Shown in pieces: positions 9,553 to 18,883 of a stretch of 64,000 nucleotides of DNA (the stretch's first letter is position 1; each line of letters starts with the position of its first letter). The stretch spans positions 1 to 64,000 of the forward strand of contig SXID01000250.1 of NCBI GenBank assembly GCA_005772955.1. Reading direction: 5' to 3'. The notes below the pieces were generated by a model, which worked only from the letters and a program-made list of their open reading frames with translations, had not been told where the DNA came from and did no database searches. The position numbers and the translations under genes are program-made. Source of the stretch: Planctomycetia bacterium. GTDB taxonomy: Bacteria > Planctomycetota > Planctomycetia > Gemmatales > Gemmataceae.

Positions 9553-10899
9553 ATGATCGAAGACCCGATTCCGCCCATTAGCAACCAGACCCCCGATCCA
9601 CGCGATCCGGCCGCGAAGGCTCGCGAGTTCCCCACCACGCCCGGCGTCTACCTCATGAAGGACGCCGCAGGTAACGTGATCTACGTCGGCAAGGCCAAGA
9701 ATCTCCGCCGTCGTGCCTCGTCGTACTTCAGCAAAGAGGCTGCGAAAGACGCCCGCATCCGCGACTGGATGCCGCTGGTCAAGGACGTGGATTTCATCGA
9801 GACGACCGACGCGATTCAGGCGGTGTTCACCGAAGCTCGGATGATCAAGGATCTGCGCCCGCGGTTCAACAAAGAACTGAAGGACGACAAGACGTTCCCG
9901 TATCTGCAAATCCGCACGCGAGAGGAGTTCCCGCGCGTTGAGATCACTCGCAAACCGCGGCGCAAAGGCGTGAGGCTTTATGGTCCGTTCACGAGCACCA
10001 AACCGCTGCGCATCGCGATGGACGTGCTTCAGAGGTTATTGCAGTTCCGCACGTGCCAACTCGACATTGCGACCGGCGAGGACCGGTGGAAGTGGTTCCG
10101 CCCGTGCCTGCTCCACAGCATCCGCCGCTGCACCGCGCCATGCAATCTTCGCGTTTCGCGACAGGACTACCGCGAGCAGATCAAGAAACTCATCTTCATC
10201 CTGGAAGGCAAGACCGCGAACCTGATTCGCCGGATGGAAAGCGAGATGGTCGCCGCGAGTGAGGCGTTGAATTTCGAGAAGGCTCGGCGGCTCCGGGACG
10301 AGATCGCGGCGATCCAGAAGCTCGACATGCGTGGCGACGCCAACAAGGACGTGCAACCGGAAGTGTTCCCGATCGACCCGAAGAAGGGGCTGCTTGGATT
10401 GCGGAAGGTACTCGGCCTGGAGAAGACGCCGCGGACCATCGAAGGCATGGACATCGCGCACCTGAGTGGGCAGGACACCGTTGCTTCACTCGTATCTTTT
10501 CTCGATGGCATTCCCTTCAAGCCAGGCTACCGGCGGTTCAAGATCAAATCGGTGCAGGGCGTGGACGACTTCGCGAGCATGCGCGAGGTGGTGACGCGGC
10601 GCTTCCGACGACTGCGAGACGAGGACGAGGTGTTCCCCGACATCCTGCTCATCGACGGCGGGAAGGGGCAGTTGAATGCGGCGATTGAAGCGTTCCAGGC
10701 GATCGGGATCACGCCGCCGTGCCTGATATCACTGGCGAAACAGGAAGAGGAAATCTTCCGCCCCGGTGAATCGGAGTCGATCAAACTGAGCCGGCACTCC
10801 GCCGCGCTGCGGTTGCTGCAGTACGTTCGCGATGAGTCGCATCGCTTCGCGCAGCACTACCACCACATGCTTCGGCGCAAGCGGTTCACAGAGGATTGA
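9553..10899 (+). CDS. uvrC: Excinuclease ABC subunit C, compact form
   Basis: GIY-YIG domain (PGVYLMKDAAGNVIYVGKAKNLRRR), UVR motif (ALNFEKARRLRDEI), RNase H-like region (IEGMDIAHLSGQDTVASLVSF, DILLIDGGKGQL); no C-terminal HhH region. Confidence 0.92.
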   Translation: MIEDPIPPISNQTPDPRDPAAKAREFPTTPGVYLMKDAAGNVIYVGKAKNLRRRASSYFSKEAAKDARIRDWMPLVKDVDFIETTDAIQAVFTEARMIKDLRPRFNKELKDDKTFPYLQIRTREEFPRVEITRKPRRKGVRLYGPFTSTKPLRIAMDVLQRLLQFRTCQLDIATGEDRWKWFRPCLLHSIRRCTAPCNLRVSRQDYREQIKKLIFILEGKTANLIRRMESEMVAASEALNFEKARRLRDEIAAIQKLDMRGDANKDVQPEVFPIDPKKGLLGLRKVLGLEKTPRTIEGMDIAHLSGQDTVASLVSFLDGIPFKPGYRRFKIKSVQGVDDFASMREVVTRRFRRLRDEDEVFPDILLIDGGKGQLNAAIEAFQAIGITPPCLISLAKQEEEIFRPGESESIKLSRHSAALRLLQYVRDESHRFAQHYHHMLRRKRFTED

Positions 10900-10907
10900 C
10901 ACAGTAC

Positions 10908-10964
10908 CAGCCCGCCGCGCAGCAAGGGCAGGTAAGCGAACCCCTTGCTTGCGCGGCGGGCTGG
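10908..10964. repeat. GC-rich palindrome
   Basis: ccagcccgccgcgcagcaaggg ... ccccttgcttgcgcggcgggctgg, between uvrC and 11035; no T-tract. Confidence 0.75.
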
Positions 10965-11034
10965 TCGGATTGTCCGCGTTCCCTATCTTGATAAGTCTTG
11001 AAACACCCGCGCAACCGTTAGTGGAGTTCGAGCG

Positions 11035-11280
11035 ATGGCCGACAAAATGTCAACCCGCATCCGGTATGACCGGATTCGCGATAAGGGTGCGATCTCGCGC
11101 ACAGTCAACGGGCACCTCAAGCGGAAGGAACGCGCCAGCCGCGACGCCCGCATGAAGAAGCTCATCAGCACCGGGAAGTACCCGTACACGCCGGCCGTTC
11201 AGAGCTGGTTGAGCGACCAACTCAACGTCCGGTTCTCGGAAGTGACCGAGGCCGCGGCGAAGGAAGTCGCGAGCAAGTAA
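11035..11280 (+). CDS. Small basic conserved hypothetical protein
   Basis: 81-aa ORF MADKMSTRIRYDRIRDKGAISRTVNGHLKRKERASRDARMKKL... Confidence 0.65.
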   Translation: MADKMSTRIRYDRIRDKGAISRTVNGHLKRKERASRDARMKKLISTGKYPYTPAVQSWLSDQLNVRFSEVTEAAAKEVASK

Positions 11281-11282
11281 GG

Positions 11283-11615
11283 TCATCCGCCGAGCCGCTC
11301 CGACGCGGCCCGCGCTTCATCCTCGCTCGATCCAATCAGCGCATCAAGCTCCGCCGGACTGAACCCCGGCGGCACCGGTTCGCCACAGTGGAAGGTTTCG
11401 GCCTTCTCGTGGCACGGCGCGCAGAGACAGATACCATTCTCGGCCACCTACCCGCCGTGCGGCATCTCGTTGCGATCTATGATGTGGCGGGCGTCGAGTT
11501 CGTCCTCCGCGCGATCCGGCGCGGACGCGAATCCGCACGCGCGACACGCGAAGCAATCACGTGCGAATACAGTGTCGCGGAATTGCTGGCGGATCTGCTT
11601 TTTCCGTTGGGGCAT
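11283..11615 (-). pseudogene. HNH endonuclease interrupted by one in-frame TAG (codon 56)
   Basis: Manual translation: MPQRKKQIRQQFRDTVFARDCFACRACGFASAPDRAEDELDARHIIDRNEMPHGG*VAENGICLCAPCHEKAETFHCGEPVPPGFSPAELDALIGSSEDEARAASERLGG*; CxxC pairs and HNH-type residues on both sides of the stop. Confidence 0.8.
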
Positions 11616-11642
11616 TGCGCACCGGGGGGAGAGCGATCGCTC

Positions 11643-12041
11643 TCAAGACTCGGCGTCGGCGTCCGGGTTCGGCTTCGCGCTCGGGGAGTGAACCGCGCAG
11701 TACGCGTGCAGTCGCGGGTAGAGTGGTATCGACAAGCCCAGAGCCACAAACGGGATCCGCAATTGCATCTTGTGCCAGCCGCGTGCTTCTCCGACTGCCG
11801 GCCGGTTGCAACGGCTACACCGCATTGCGGTTCCGTCCGGCAACATGATTGCGGACGCGCGTTGTATAGCGTTGTGTTGGGCGATCTGCGCGCGAGTTAC
11901 GCCACGGCGGTCCAATTCGCCTTCCATCAGGTCGAGCGCGGCGGGTTCCATTCCTTCGCGGTAAACCGTGACACGATCGAGCAGTTCTTCCGTTGGTGCC
12001 GTCTGGGTGTAGTGGGCGATTTCTCGGAGGGGAAACTGCAT
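11643..12041 (-). CDS. Hypothetical protein with CSRCN...C zinc-ribbon-like motif
   Basis: MQFPLREIAHYTQTAPTEELLDRVTVYREGMEPAALDLMEGELDRRGVT... Confidence 0.65.
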   Translation of the reverse strand: MQFPLREIAHYTQTAPTEELLDRVTVYREGMEPAALDLMEGELDRRGVTRAQIAQHNAIQRASAIMLPDGTAMRCSRCNRPAVGEARGWHKMQLRIPFVALGLSIPLYPRLHAYCAVHSPSAKPNPDADAES

Positions 12042-12388
12042 TTCGGCACTCCGAACAGAACCACGAGTGGGTGTATGGGGTTCACCCGCAATAGATTGTT
12101 TGCAGGAAACCCTTAGCATTTAACCGGGCCGTGACCGCCGGGAGCGGCAGTTGCGGTTCGTTCCAGCAGGATACGCCATTCCTGAAACTGTTCTCGTGGC
12201 GGGTTTGGGAACTCTGCTACTGGTGCCCGCGTCTCACCGAATGGCGGGCGGGACACGCGAAAGCGAAAAACGGTAGACCAACACCGCCGCGCTGGACTAG
12301 ACTACAGGAATTCAACGGACACAGTCTATCGCCCCGGCTTTGGTTGGGAGCGTCGTTCACGACAGTCGAACCCTCAAGGGGAACCCGG

Positions 12389-14323
12389 ATGATTCGTTCT
12401 CTGCTTCTCGCCGGCCTCACAGCTGGTCTCCTCTGGGCCGCGGCCCACACGTCGTCGGCCGCCGACGAACCGAAGACAACCGGCGGTATCACGCCGCAGA
12501 CGGCGAAAATCAACGAACTGATCGCGAAGAACTGGGAGGCCGCCGGCATCACGAAGCCAGCCGCGAAGTCCACCGATCATGAGTATATGCGGCGGGTGTT
12601 CCTCGACCTGATCGGCCGCATCCCAACTGTCGAAGAGATCGTCGACTTCGAGCAGGACAAGTCTGCGAACAAGCGCGTCAAACTCGTCCAGCGGTTGCTG
12701 AATGAGAAGAAGTACGCCCCGAAGGTTGGCGGCAAGACCGTGACCGCAGTGCCGGGTCTCGCGAAGTTCCCGATCGACTACTCGGCCGCGTACGCCCGCA
12801 ATTTCGCGGAAATCTGGTCCGTGTGGCTGCTGACACGCAGCGGCGTGGACGCGATCTACCGCGAACAACTGATGATGTGGCTCGAAGACCAACTCGATAC
12901 CAACGCTCCGTATCGCGAGTTCGTGACGGGCTTGATCACCGCGACCGGCAAAAGTAACGAGAATGGCGCGGTTCACTTCGTGTTCCGGCACCTTGGCGAT
13001 CCGATCACGGCTGACATGAAGGGCCAGAAGGTCGATCTCGAAGAGTTTGGCAAGTACGACAACGTGCCGGTCACGTCGCGCGTCACCAAGTTCTTCCTCG
13101 GCATCCAAACGCAGTGTACCCAGTGCCACGACCACCCGCAGGCGAAGGAGTGGCTCCAGGCCGACTTCTGGGGCGTGAATGCGTTCTTCCGACAGACCGA
13201 GAAGGTCGGCACGCAGAACACCATGCAGAAGAAGGCCGCGACGGTGAACTACGTCGAACTGAGGGAGATGCCGAACTGGAACAAGAAAGGCATGGTGCTG
13301 TTCGAGCGCCGCGACGGGCAGCGTAAGGCTTCGTTCCCGGTGATGCTCAAGGACATCGCGCAGGCCGAAAAGGGCGAGAAGTCCGCGAAGAACCTGATCT
13401 CCACCCCGGCGACGAACAAGACCCGGCGCCAGATGCTCTCCGATTGGGTACTCCAGCACGACAACTTTGAGCGTGCGTACGTGAACCGCATGTGGGGCCA
13501 CTTGTTCGGTCGCGGGCTTCAGAAGGATTCGACCGTTGACGACTTCAAGAGCGACAACGAAGTGGTTCACCCTGAACTGCTCGCGTACCTGGGCGAACAG
13601 TTCAAGCAATACAACCACGACACGAAGAAGCTCCTCGAATGGCTTTGCACCAGCGACGTGTACCAACTGAGCCACGTGGCGGGCACGACGAAGGTCGGCA
13701 AGAAGTCGCAGACCGACTCGGAGTTCGACCCGTACTTCGCCCGGATGCCGCTGAAGGCGATGTCTCCCGAAGTGCTGTTCGATTCGCTGTCACTCGCGAC
13801 CCGTGCCGAATCCCGTCTCAGCGCGGATGGCTACAAGACCCTCAAGGCCCAGTGGACTGGCCGTCTCGTTCGCAACTTCGGTGACGATGAGGGCAACGAG
13901 CTGAGCTTCAACGGCACCGTGGTTCAGGCGCTGTTGCTGATGAACGGCAAGGATCTGAACGACCAGGTCGGCACCGCGAAAGACAAGGGCGTCGTCTCCG
14001 AGGTCGTGAAGAAGCACAAGGGGAACCCGTTTGGCATCTACGACGAACTGTTCATGATGACCGTGAGCCGGCACCCGTCGAAGGAAGAGTTGACCAGACT
14101 CGAACAGGTGCGTACCGGGCGGGCGACCATCAACCTCGGCACACCGTCCACCGGTTCCAGCGGCCCGCCCCCGAAGGGCAAGGGACCGAACCCGAAGGGG
14201 CCGGTCGCCCCGCCCGCGGGTGGCATCACGGTCGTCCCCGGCGCGATGCCAGACGACGTGACTTTCTACCAGGACGTGTTCTGGGCACTGCTCAACACGA
14301 ACGAGTTCATGCTGAACCACTAA
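12389..14323 (+). CDS. DUF1549/DUF1553 domain protein
   Basis: Signal peptide MIRSLLLAGLTAGLLWAAAHTSSAADE; QCTQCHDHPQAKEW; YVNRMWGHLFGRGL. Confidence 0.9.
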   Translation: MIRSLLLAGLTAGLLWAAAHTSSAADEPKTTGGITPQTAKINELIAKNWEAAGITKPAAKSTDHEYMRRVFLDLIGRIPTVEEIVDFEQDKSANKRVKLVQRLLNEKKYAPKVGGKTVTAVPGLAKFPIDYSAAYARNFAEIWSVWLLTRSGVDAIYREQLMMWLEDQLDTNAPYREFVTGLITATGKSNENGAVHFVFRHLGDPITADMKGQKVDLEEFGKYDNVPVTSRVTKFFLGIQTQCTQCHDHPQAKEWLQADFWGVNAFFRQTEKVGTQNTMQKKAATVNYVELREMPNWNKKGMVLFERRDGQRKASFPVMLKDIAQAEKGEKSAKNLISTPATNKTRRQMLSDWVLQHDNFERAYVNRMWGHLFGRGLQKDSTVDDFKSDNEVVHPELLAYLGEQFKQYNHDTKKLLEWLCTSDVYQLSHVAGTTKVGKKSQTDSEFDPYFARMPLKAMSPEVLFDSLSLATRAESRLSADGYKTLKAQWTGRLVRNFGDDEGNELSFNGTVVQALLLMNGKDLNDQVGTAKDKGVVSEVVKKHKGNPFGIYDELFMMTVSRHPSKEELTRLEQVRTGRATINLGTPSTGSSGPPPKGKGPNPKGPVAPPAGGITVVPGAMPDDVTFYQDVFWALLNTNEFMLNH

Positions 14324-14349
14324 CGATCGTTCAGTGTGAGTTTGGTACA

Positions 14350-14411
14350 GCATCGGCCCCGGCGGGGCCGTGCTTCTCGCAAGGGAAGCACGGCGCCGCC
14401 GGGGCCGACGC
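14350..14411. repeat. GC-rich long palindrome
   Basis: gcatcggccccggcggggccgtgctt ctcgcaaggg aagcacggcgccgccggggccgacgc. Confidence 0.85.
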
Positions 14412-14482
14412 TATACAGAGCCTTGTTGTGCAGGCGTCTCGCGTGCTGACGCGCCGCCTACACCACGTGAAAACAGGCCTCG

Positions 14483-15688
14483 TCACGGGGCCGGTTCGAC
14501 GGCCGTCGCCACCAGATACGGCTTCGAGAGTCCCGTGCGTGTGGTCGCGGTGCCGGACACATCGACACGCTTGCCGAGGTGGCGCTCCGGGTCGATCCCC
14601 TGTCCGGCAACCACGTACATCTTCACGATTCCTTGCGGCGCTTCGAGCACGTACAGCGCACGGGTTGGGCCGTCCGGCGTGAGCGTGGAGCGGCGAAGAA
14701 TCCCCGTGCCCGAGACCTGCGCGCGGTCATCGTTCGCGCCTGCGGCCGGCGGGAGCGATTCTGGGGTGCCCGGGCGCACCCCGCGATCCTCCTTTGCTGG
14801 TGGTTTCAGCAGGTTCGGCGGTGGCGGAACCTGCTTTGTCGTTCCGCCCGCGTTCCGCTTCTTCTCGCGGAGCGTGTGAATGCGGGTGTAGCACAGGTTC
14901 GCGATGTCGTGATCGCCACCGGGGCGGTTCATCTCTTCCGCGAGTTGGAAGTACAACTTCTCCGCGTCCGCGAGCCGATTCTCGCGCTCCGCGACTTCGG
15001 CCTGTGCCCAGAGCGGGTGATTCACGGCAGGCTTGCCGGAAGTCACGCCACCGGTCGCGGGTGTGATCGACGGGCCAGGAACGCTCACCAGCGGCCCACC
15101 AGCGGGCGTCGTCGAAGGACTCCCGCTCGGCGGAACCGGGTTGACGGTCTCGTTCACGCGCACTGTGAAATTGTTGTTCGCGGGCTTCTCGAACTGCACC
15201 GCGGTCTTCGGGACGTAGCGCACGTCGCCGTGTGGCGGTGTGATCGGATACCACGTCTTCCCTGCGAACGTGACCTTCGGCCCGATCACGCAGAACTGCG
15301 CGCCTTGCGGCACCTTCACGCGGCGAATGTCGAGCGGCTGCGCCAGGCCCACCTTGCCGGCTGCGACCGTGATTTCGCCATCGGTCTCGACGAACACGTT
15401 CTTCGGCGTGGGTCGTTCGGGCGCCGGGTCTTCGATGAACTGCGTGGGCACCCAGCTTAGCGACCCCTGCGGCGCGGTGATTGCGAGCCAGCCGTTGCCT
15501 TCTTCTTTTTCGACGATGACGGTTGTGCCCCGCGGTAATGATCCTGTGTCCGGGAACGTGTCGCTGGGTCCAGCGCGGAGCTTGACTTCGCTATCGATGA
15601 CGATGGCCTTGTACGCGATTGGTTCCGCCGCGCCTGTGTATGACGCGAACAGAGCCACGAACAGCCCGGCGAACGGGATTCGACGCAT
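14483..15688 (-). CDS. Secreted SH3-domain protein
   Basis: MRRIPFAGLFVALFASYTGAAEP signal; VKLRAGPSDTFPDTGSLPRGTTVIVEKEEGNGWLAI SH3b pattern. Confidence 0.8.
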   Translation of the reverse strand: MRRIPFAGLFVALFASYTGAAEPIAYKAIVIDSEVKLRAGPSDTFPDTGSLPRGTTVIVEKEEGNGWLAITAPQGSLSWVPTQFIEDPAPERPTPKNVFVETDGEITVAAGKVGLAQPLDIRRVKVPQGAQFCVIGPKVTFAGKTWYPITPPHGDVRYVPKTAVQFEKPANNNFTVRVNETVNPVPPSGSPSTTPAGGPLVSVPGPSITPATGGVTSGKPAVNHPLWAQAEVAERENRLADAEKLYFQLAEEMNRPGGDHDIANLCYTRIHTLREKKRNAGGTTKQVPPPPNLLKPPAKEDRGVRPGTPESLPPAAGANDDRAQVSGTGILRRSTLTPDGPTRALYVLEAPQGIVKMYVVAGQGIDPERHLGKRVDVSGTATTRTGLSKPYLVATAVEPAP

Positions 15689-15838
15689 TGCGTAATTCTC
15701 CGAAAACAAGCGCGATATCTGTGAGTTCCTCCACGCATACCATGCCCTCAGATAGGGTCAAGGTCGGTCAGTCTCGCGCCTCTCCCCTATTCTGTCTCCG
15801 ACGCCCTCATCTTCCCGATTACCCCAACGCGGTGCGCC

Positions 15839-16525
15839 ATGACGAACCCGACGATCGCGGACTTGGCCCGGATGTTCGACCACTCGCTGCTTCAACCGAA
15901 CCTGACGGACGCGGACCTCGTGACCGGGTGCCAACTGGCGCGCGAGTTGGGGGTCGCGTCGGTGTGCATCAAGCCTTACGGCGTGCGTCTCGCGGCGAAA
16001 CTGCTCGCGGGGAGTATGGTGCAGGCGAGTACCGTGATCGGCTTCCCGCACGGCGCGCACTTGACGGCGGTGAAGGTATTCGAGGCGGAGCGCGCAATGG
16101 ACGACGGCGCGACCGAACTCGACATGGTGGTGAACGTGGGCAAGGTGTTGAGCGGCGAGTGGAACTACGTGGCGGACGACATCGCGGCCGTGGTTCGTGC
16201 GGCACACGCGAGGGTCGCGAAGGTGAAGGTGATTTTCGAGAACGCGTACCTGAAGGAAGAGCACAAGCGCGCGTTGTGTCGCATCTGCGGCGAGGTTCGC
16301 GCCGACTGGGTGAAGACCAGCACCGGCTACGCGGAGACGGGCGCAACCGTGGAAGACCTGAAGCTAATGCGCGAGTGCAGCCCGCTGTGGGTTCAGGTCA
16401 AAGCAGCCGGCGGCGTGCGGACGTTCGAGAAGCTGATGGAAGTGCGCGCGATCGGCGTGACCCGCGTGGGCGCCACCGCGACGAAAGCGATTTTGGATGA
16501 TGCAAAGGCGAAGCTGGGTATGTGA
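15839..16525 (+). CDS. deoC: Deoxyribose-phosphate aldolase
   Basis: FDHSLLQPNLTDADL, KVIFENAYL, VKTSTGYAETGATVEDLKLM. Confidence 0.95.
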   Translation: MTNPTIADLARMFDHSLLQPNLTDADLVTGCQLARELGVASVCIKPYGVRLAAKLLAGSMVQASTVIGFPHGAHLTAVKVFEAERAMDDGATELDMVVNVGKVLSGEWNYVADDIAAVVRAAHARVAKVKVIFENAYLKEEHKRALCRICGEVRADWVKTSTGYAETGATVEDLKLMRECSPLWVQVKAAGGVRTFEKLMEVRAIGVTRVGATATKAILDDAKAKLGM

Positions 16526-16574
16526 GAGTGGCCGGGTCAGGTTCGCGTCGCTTGCCGGTGTTGGTTCCGCGCGA

Positions 16575-16745
16575 TCAGTCGCCGCGCCGCGACGAGCAGT
16601 TGTTCGCCTTCTGCTTCCCACACCCCTGCAGCAGAGTCGCACCTGCTGCCAGCGCGAGGTTGGCGACGAGTTGCCCCATGCGCCAGTCGGGAAACAAGAC
16701 TCGCGGTTCCGCGAGGGTTTTGATCAGTTCGACGTCGGTCGTCAT
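16575..16745 (-). CDS. Small conserved-looking protein (56 aa)
   Basis: Manual translation MTTDVELIKTLAEPRVLFPDWRMGQLVANLALAAGATLLQGCGKQKANNCSSRRGD*; below the size cutoff of the ORF track. Confidence 0.5.
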   Translation of the reverse strand: MTTDVELIKTLAEPRVLFPDWRMGQLVANLALAAGATLLQGCGKQKANNCSSRRGD

Positions 16746-16804
16746 GGTACAGTATCCCCCACTTTCGGGTACGAGCTGACCGGGCTCACCCGTCTGGAAG
16801 GCGG

Positions 16805-17512
16805 TTACGAGAACTCCTCCGAGTATCGGGAGTTGAGGAGTACGACAAACGCGAAGATGCTACATGATCCGCAGACTGTCAAACTGCACACGTCAACCCA
16901 CATGATACTTGCGAGCGCCCAGAGGGCGTTGATTCCAGCAAGTACCAAGCCGAGAACGTAACCCCAATATCGCCGGTGCCAGATGCCATAGCCGGCGATG
17001 AGATCAGGAACGCCGAGTAGGACGATCACGAGTGCGATAACACCCGCCACGCTGCTAATCGCCACTTGGCTGGAAGTGTCATCGGTCAATCGGGAGAGAA
17101 ACGTTCCGCCAGCAAGGATAAGAAGGGCACAGGCAAGGTTCAGACCACCGACCACGAAGTACATGATGGCGACTGCGTTCACCATCCCAGATCGCTGACG
17201 CGTTCGTCCGCGTCGCCGTCGGCGCTTCGGCACATACTCGTCTTCATCATCGTCCTCTTCTTCCGCAGGCCGTTCAGGTTCCTGAGGCCAAGTGAATACC
17301 TCCGGGGGCGCGACCGGAGTCGGCGGGGGCGGAAGTGGCGGTGGGTTACGACGAGGAGCAACTGGCGGTGGTGAAGGTGGGATCGGCGGCGGGAGGATCG
17401 CCGGGATAGGAAACGACTTGTCACACCGGGGGCATTCCATCGTCTCGCCAGCGCGGTCGTCCCCCATCGTCAAGCGGGTGTTGCAACCGGGACAGAAGAC
17501 GATGATCGCCAT
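16805..17512 (-). CDS. Zinc-ribbon, Pro-rich linker, multi-TM membrane protein
   Basis: MAIIVFCPGCNTRLTMGDDRAGETMECPRCDKSFPIP then hydrophobic helices. Confidence 0.85.
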   Translation of the reverse strand: MAIIVFCPGCNTRLTMGDDRAGETMECPRCDKSFPIPAILPPPIPPSPPPVAPRRNPPPLPPPPTPVAPPEVFTWPQEPERPAEEEDDDEDEYVPKRRRRRGRTRQRSGMVNAVAIMYFVVGGLNLACALLILAGGTFLSRLTDDTSSQVAISSVAGVIALVIVLLGVPDLIAGYGIWHRRYWGYVLGLVLAGINALWALASIMWVDVCSLTVCGSCSIFAFVVLLNSRYSEEFS

Positions 17513-17575
17513 ATGACCACTTTCTTCATTCGGACAACTGTCATAGGCAGAAGTTAACCCACTGGCGCAATCTCG

Positions 17576-18823
17576 TCAACCAACATCTAATTGGAGATTC
17601 AACCGCACGGCGTTCAGTGCCAACTTCGCGGTGCGGCTCATGATCTCGTAGCGCGTGCCGATCCAGCCCCAACGAACCACCTCGCAACCGCCCGCGTGCG
17701 CGAGACCCACATACGCGGTGCCGACCGGGTTCTCGTCGGTGCCGCCCCCCGGACCCGCGAAGCCGGTCGTCGAGACGCCGAGGTCGGTGCCGAACTTCGC
17801 ACGAACGCCTTCGGCCATCGCACGCGCCACCGGTTCGCTGACCGCGCCGTACTGTTCCAGAAGGGCAGGGGGTACGCCGAGTTCGCGAGCCTTCACTTCG
17901 TCGGTGTACGTCACCACGCCGCCGCGGAAGAAGTCACTCGCGCCCGGCACCAGGCACACGCGATGCGCCACCAACCCACCCGTGAGACTTTCCGCGGTCG
18001 CTAGCGTTTTGCGCTTCTCGTGCATCAACCGCACTACCACGTCTTGAAGCTCTTCCTCTTCAGTGCCGAACACCATCTCCGCGAGCCGTTCGCGGATGAT
18101 CGCTTCGATGGGGGCGATTTGTGTCAGTGCCTCCGCGAGCGTCGGTGCGTGCGCCAGGATGCGGAGCGAAATCACCGCGTCGCCCACGGTGATGCCCACT
18201 TCAGGAACGTGCCCCCGGCGCGTGAGGTCAAGCAGTTTCGCTTCGACCATCGACTCGCCCGTACCGAATGTGTTGATCTTCCGCTGAATGAACACGCCGC
18301 CGGCCACGCCCATCGCGAGCAGACGCGGTTGCACCTGTTCCGTGAACATGCGGAACATCTCAGACGGCACGCCTGGCATCGCGATGACGATTGCTTTGCC
18401 GACGTTCGCCCACACGCCGGGAGCGGTGCCGCACACGTTGAAGATTGGTTCCGCGCCCACCGGCAGCAACGCTTGCACGTGGTTGCGGTCCGGCATCACG
18501 CGACCGCGTTTCGCGAACATGTCCGCGATGTGCGCCAGTGATGCCGCGTGTTCGACCAATTCCACGCCCGCGACGGCCGCGATCACTTCGCGCGTGAGGT
18601 CGTCTTGCGTCGGCCCGAGTCCGCCCGTGCTGATGACGAGGTCGGCGCGCTCGGTCGCGATCTTGAAGCAGCTAACGTTGTCCGCGAAGTCGTCCGCGAC
18701 GGTGGTGTGGAACGCGACCGGGATGCCGATCTCCGCGAGCCGGCGGCTGAGCCACTGACAGTTGGTGTCGAGGTTCTGGCCACTTGTGATTTCGCTTCCA
18801 ATGGAGACGATCTCGACCTTCAT
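17576..18823 (-). CDS. cinA: Competence/damage-inducible protein CinA
   Basis: [79 protein letters not shown]. Confidence 0.95.
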   Translation of the reverse strand: MKVEIVSIGSEITSGQNLDTNCQWLSRRLAEIGIPVAFHTTVADDFADNVSCFKIATERADLVISTGGLGPTQDDLTREVIAAVAGVELVEHAASLAHIADMFAKRGRVMPDRNHVQALLPVGAEPIFNVCGTAPGVWANVGKAIVIAMPGVPSEMFRMFTEQVQPRLLAMGVAGGVFIQRKINTFGTGESMVEAKLLDLTRRGHVPEVGITVGDAVISLRILAHAPTLAEALTQIAPIEAIIRERLAEMVFGTEEEELQDVVVRLMHEKRKTLATAESLTGGLVAHRVCLVPGASDFFRGGVVTYTDEVKARELGVPPALLEQYGAVSEPVARAMAEGVRAKFGTDLGVSTTGFAGPGGGTDENPVGTAYVGLAHAGGCEVVRWGWIGTRYEIMSRTAKLALNAVRLNLQLDVG

Positions 18824-18883
18824 GTGAATCTCCGCGAAGTGGCCTTGCCCGATTATTGGCGTCACGGTATGGCGGGCGGCACT

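Noticed and set aside
12374-13675. 433-aa minus-strand ORF
   Set aside because: Antisense shadow of the DUF1549/DUF1553 gene
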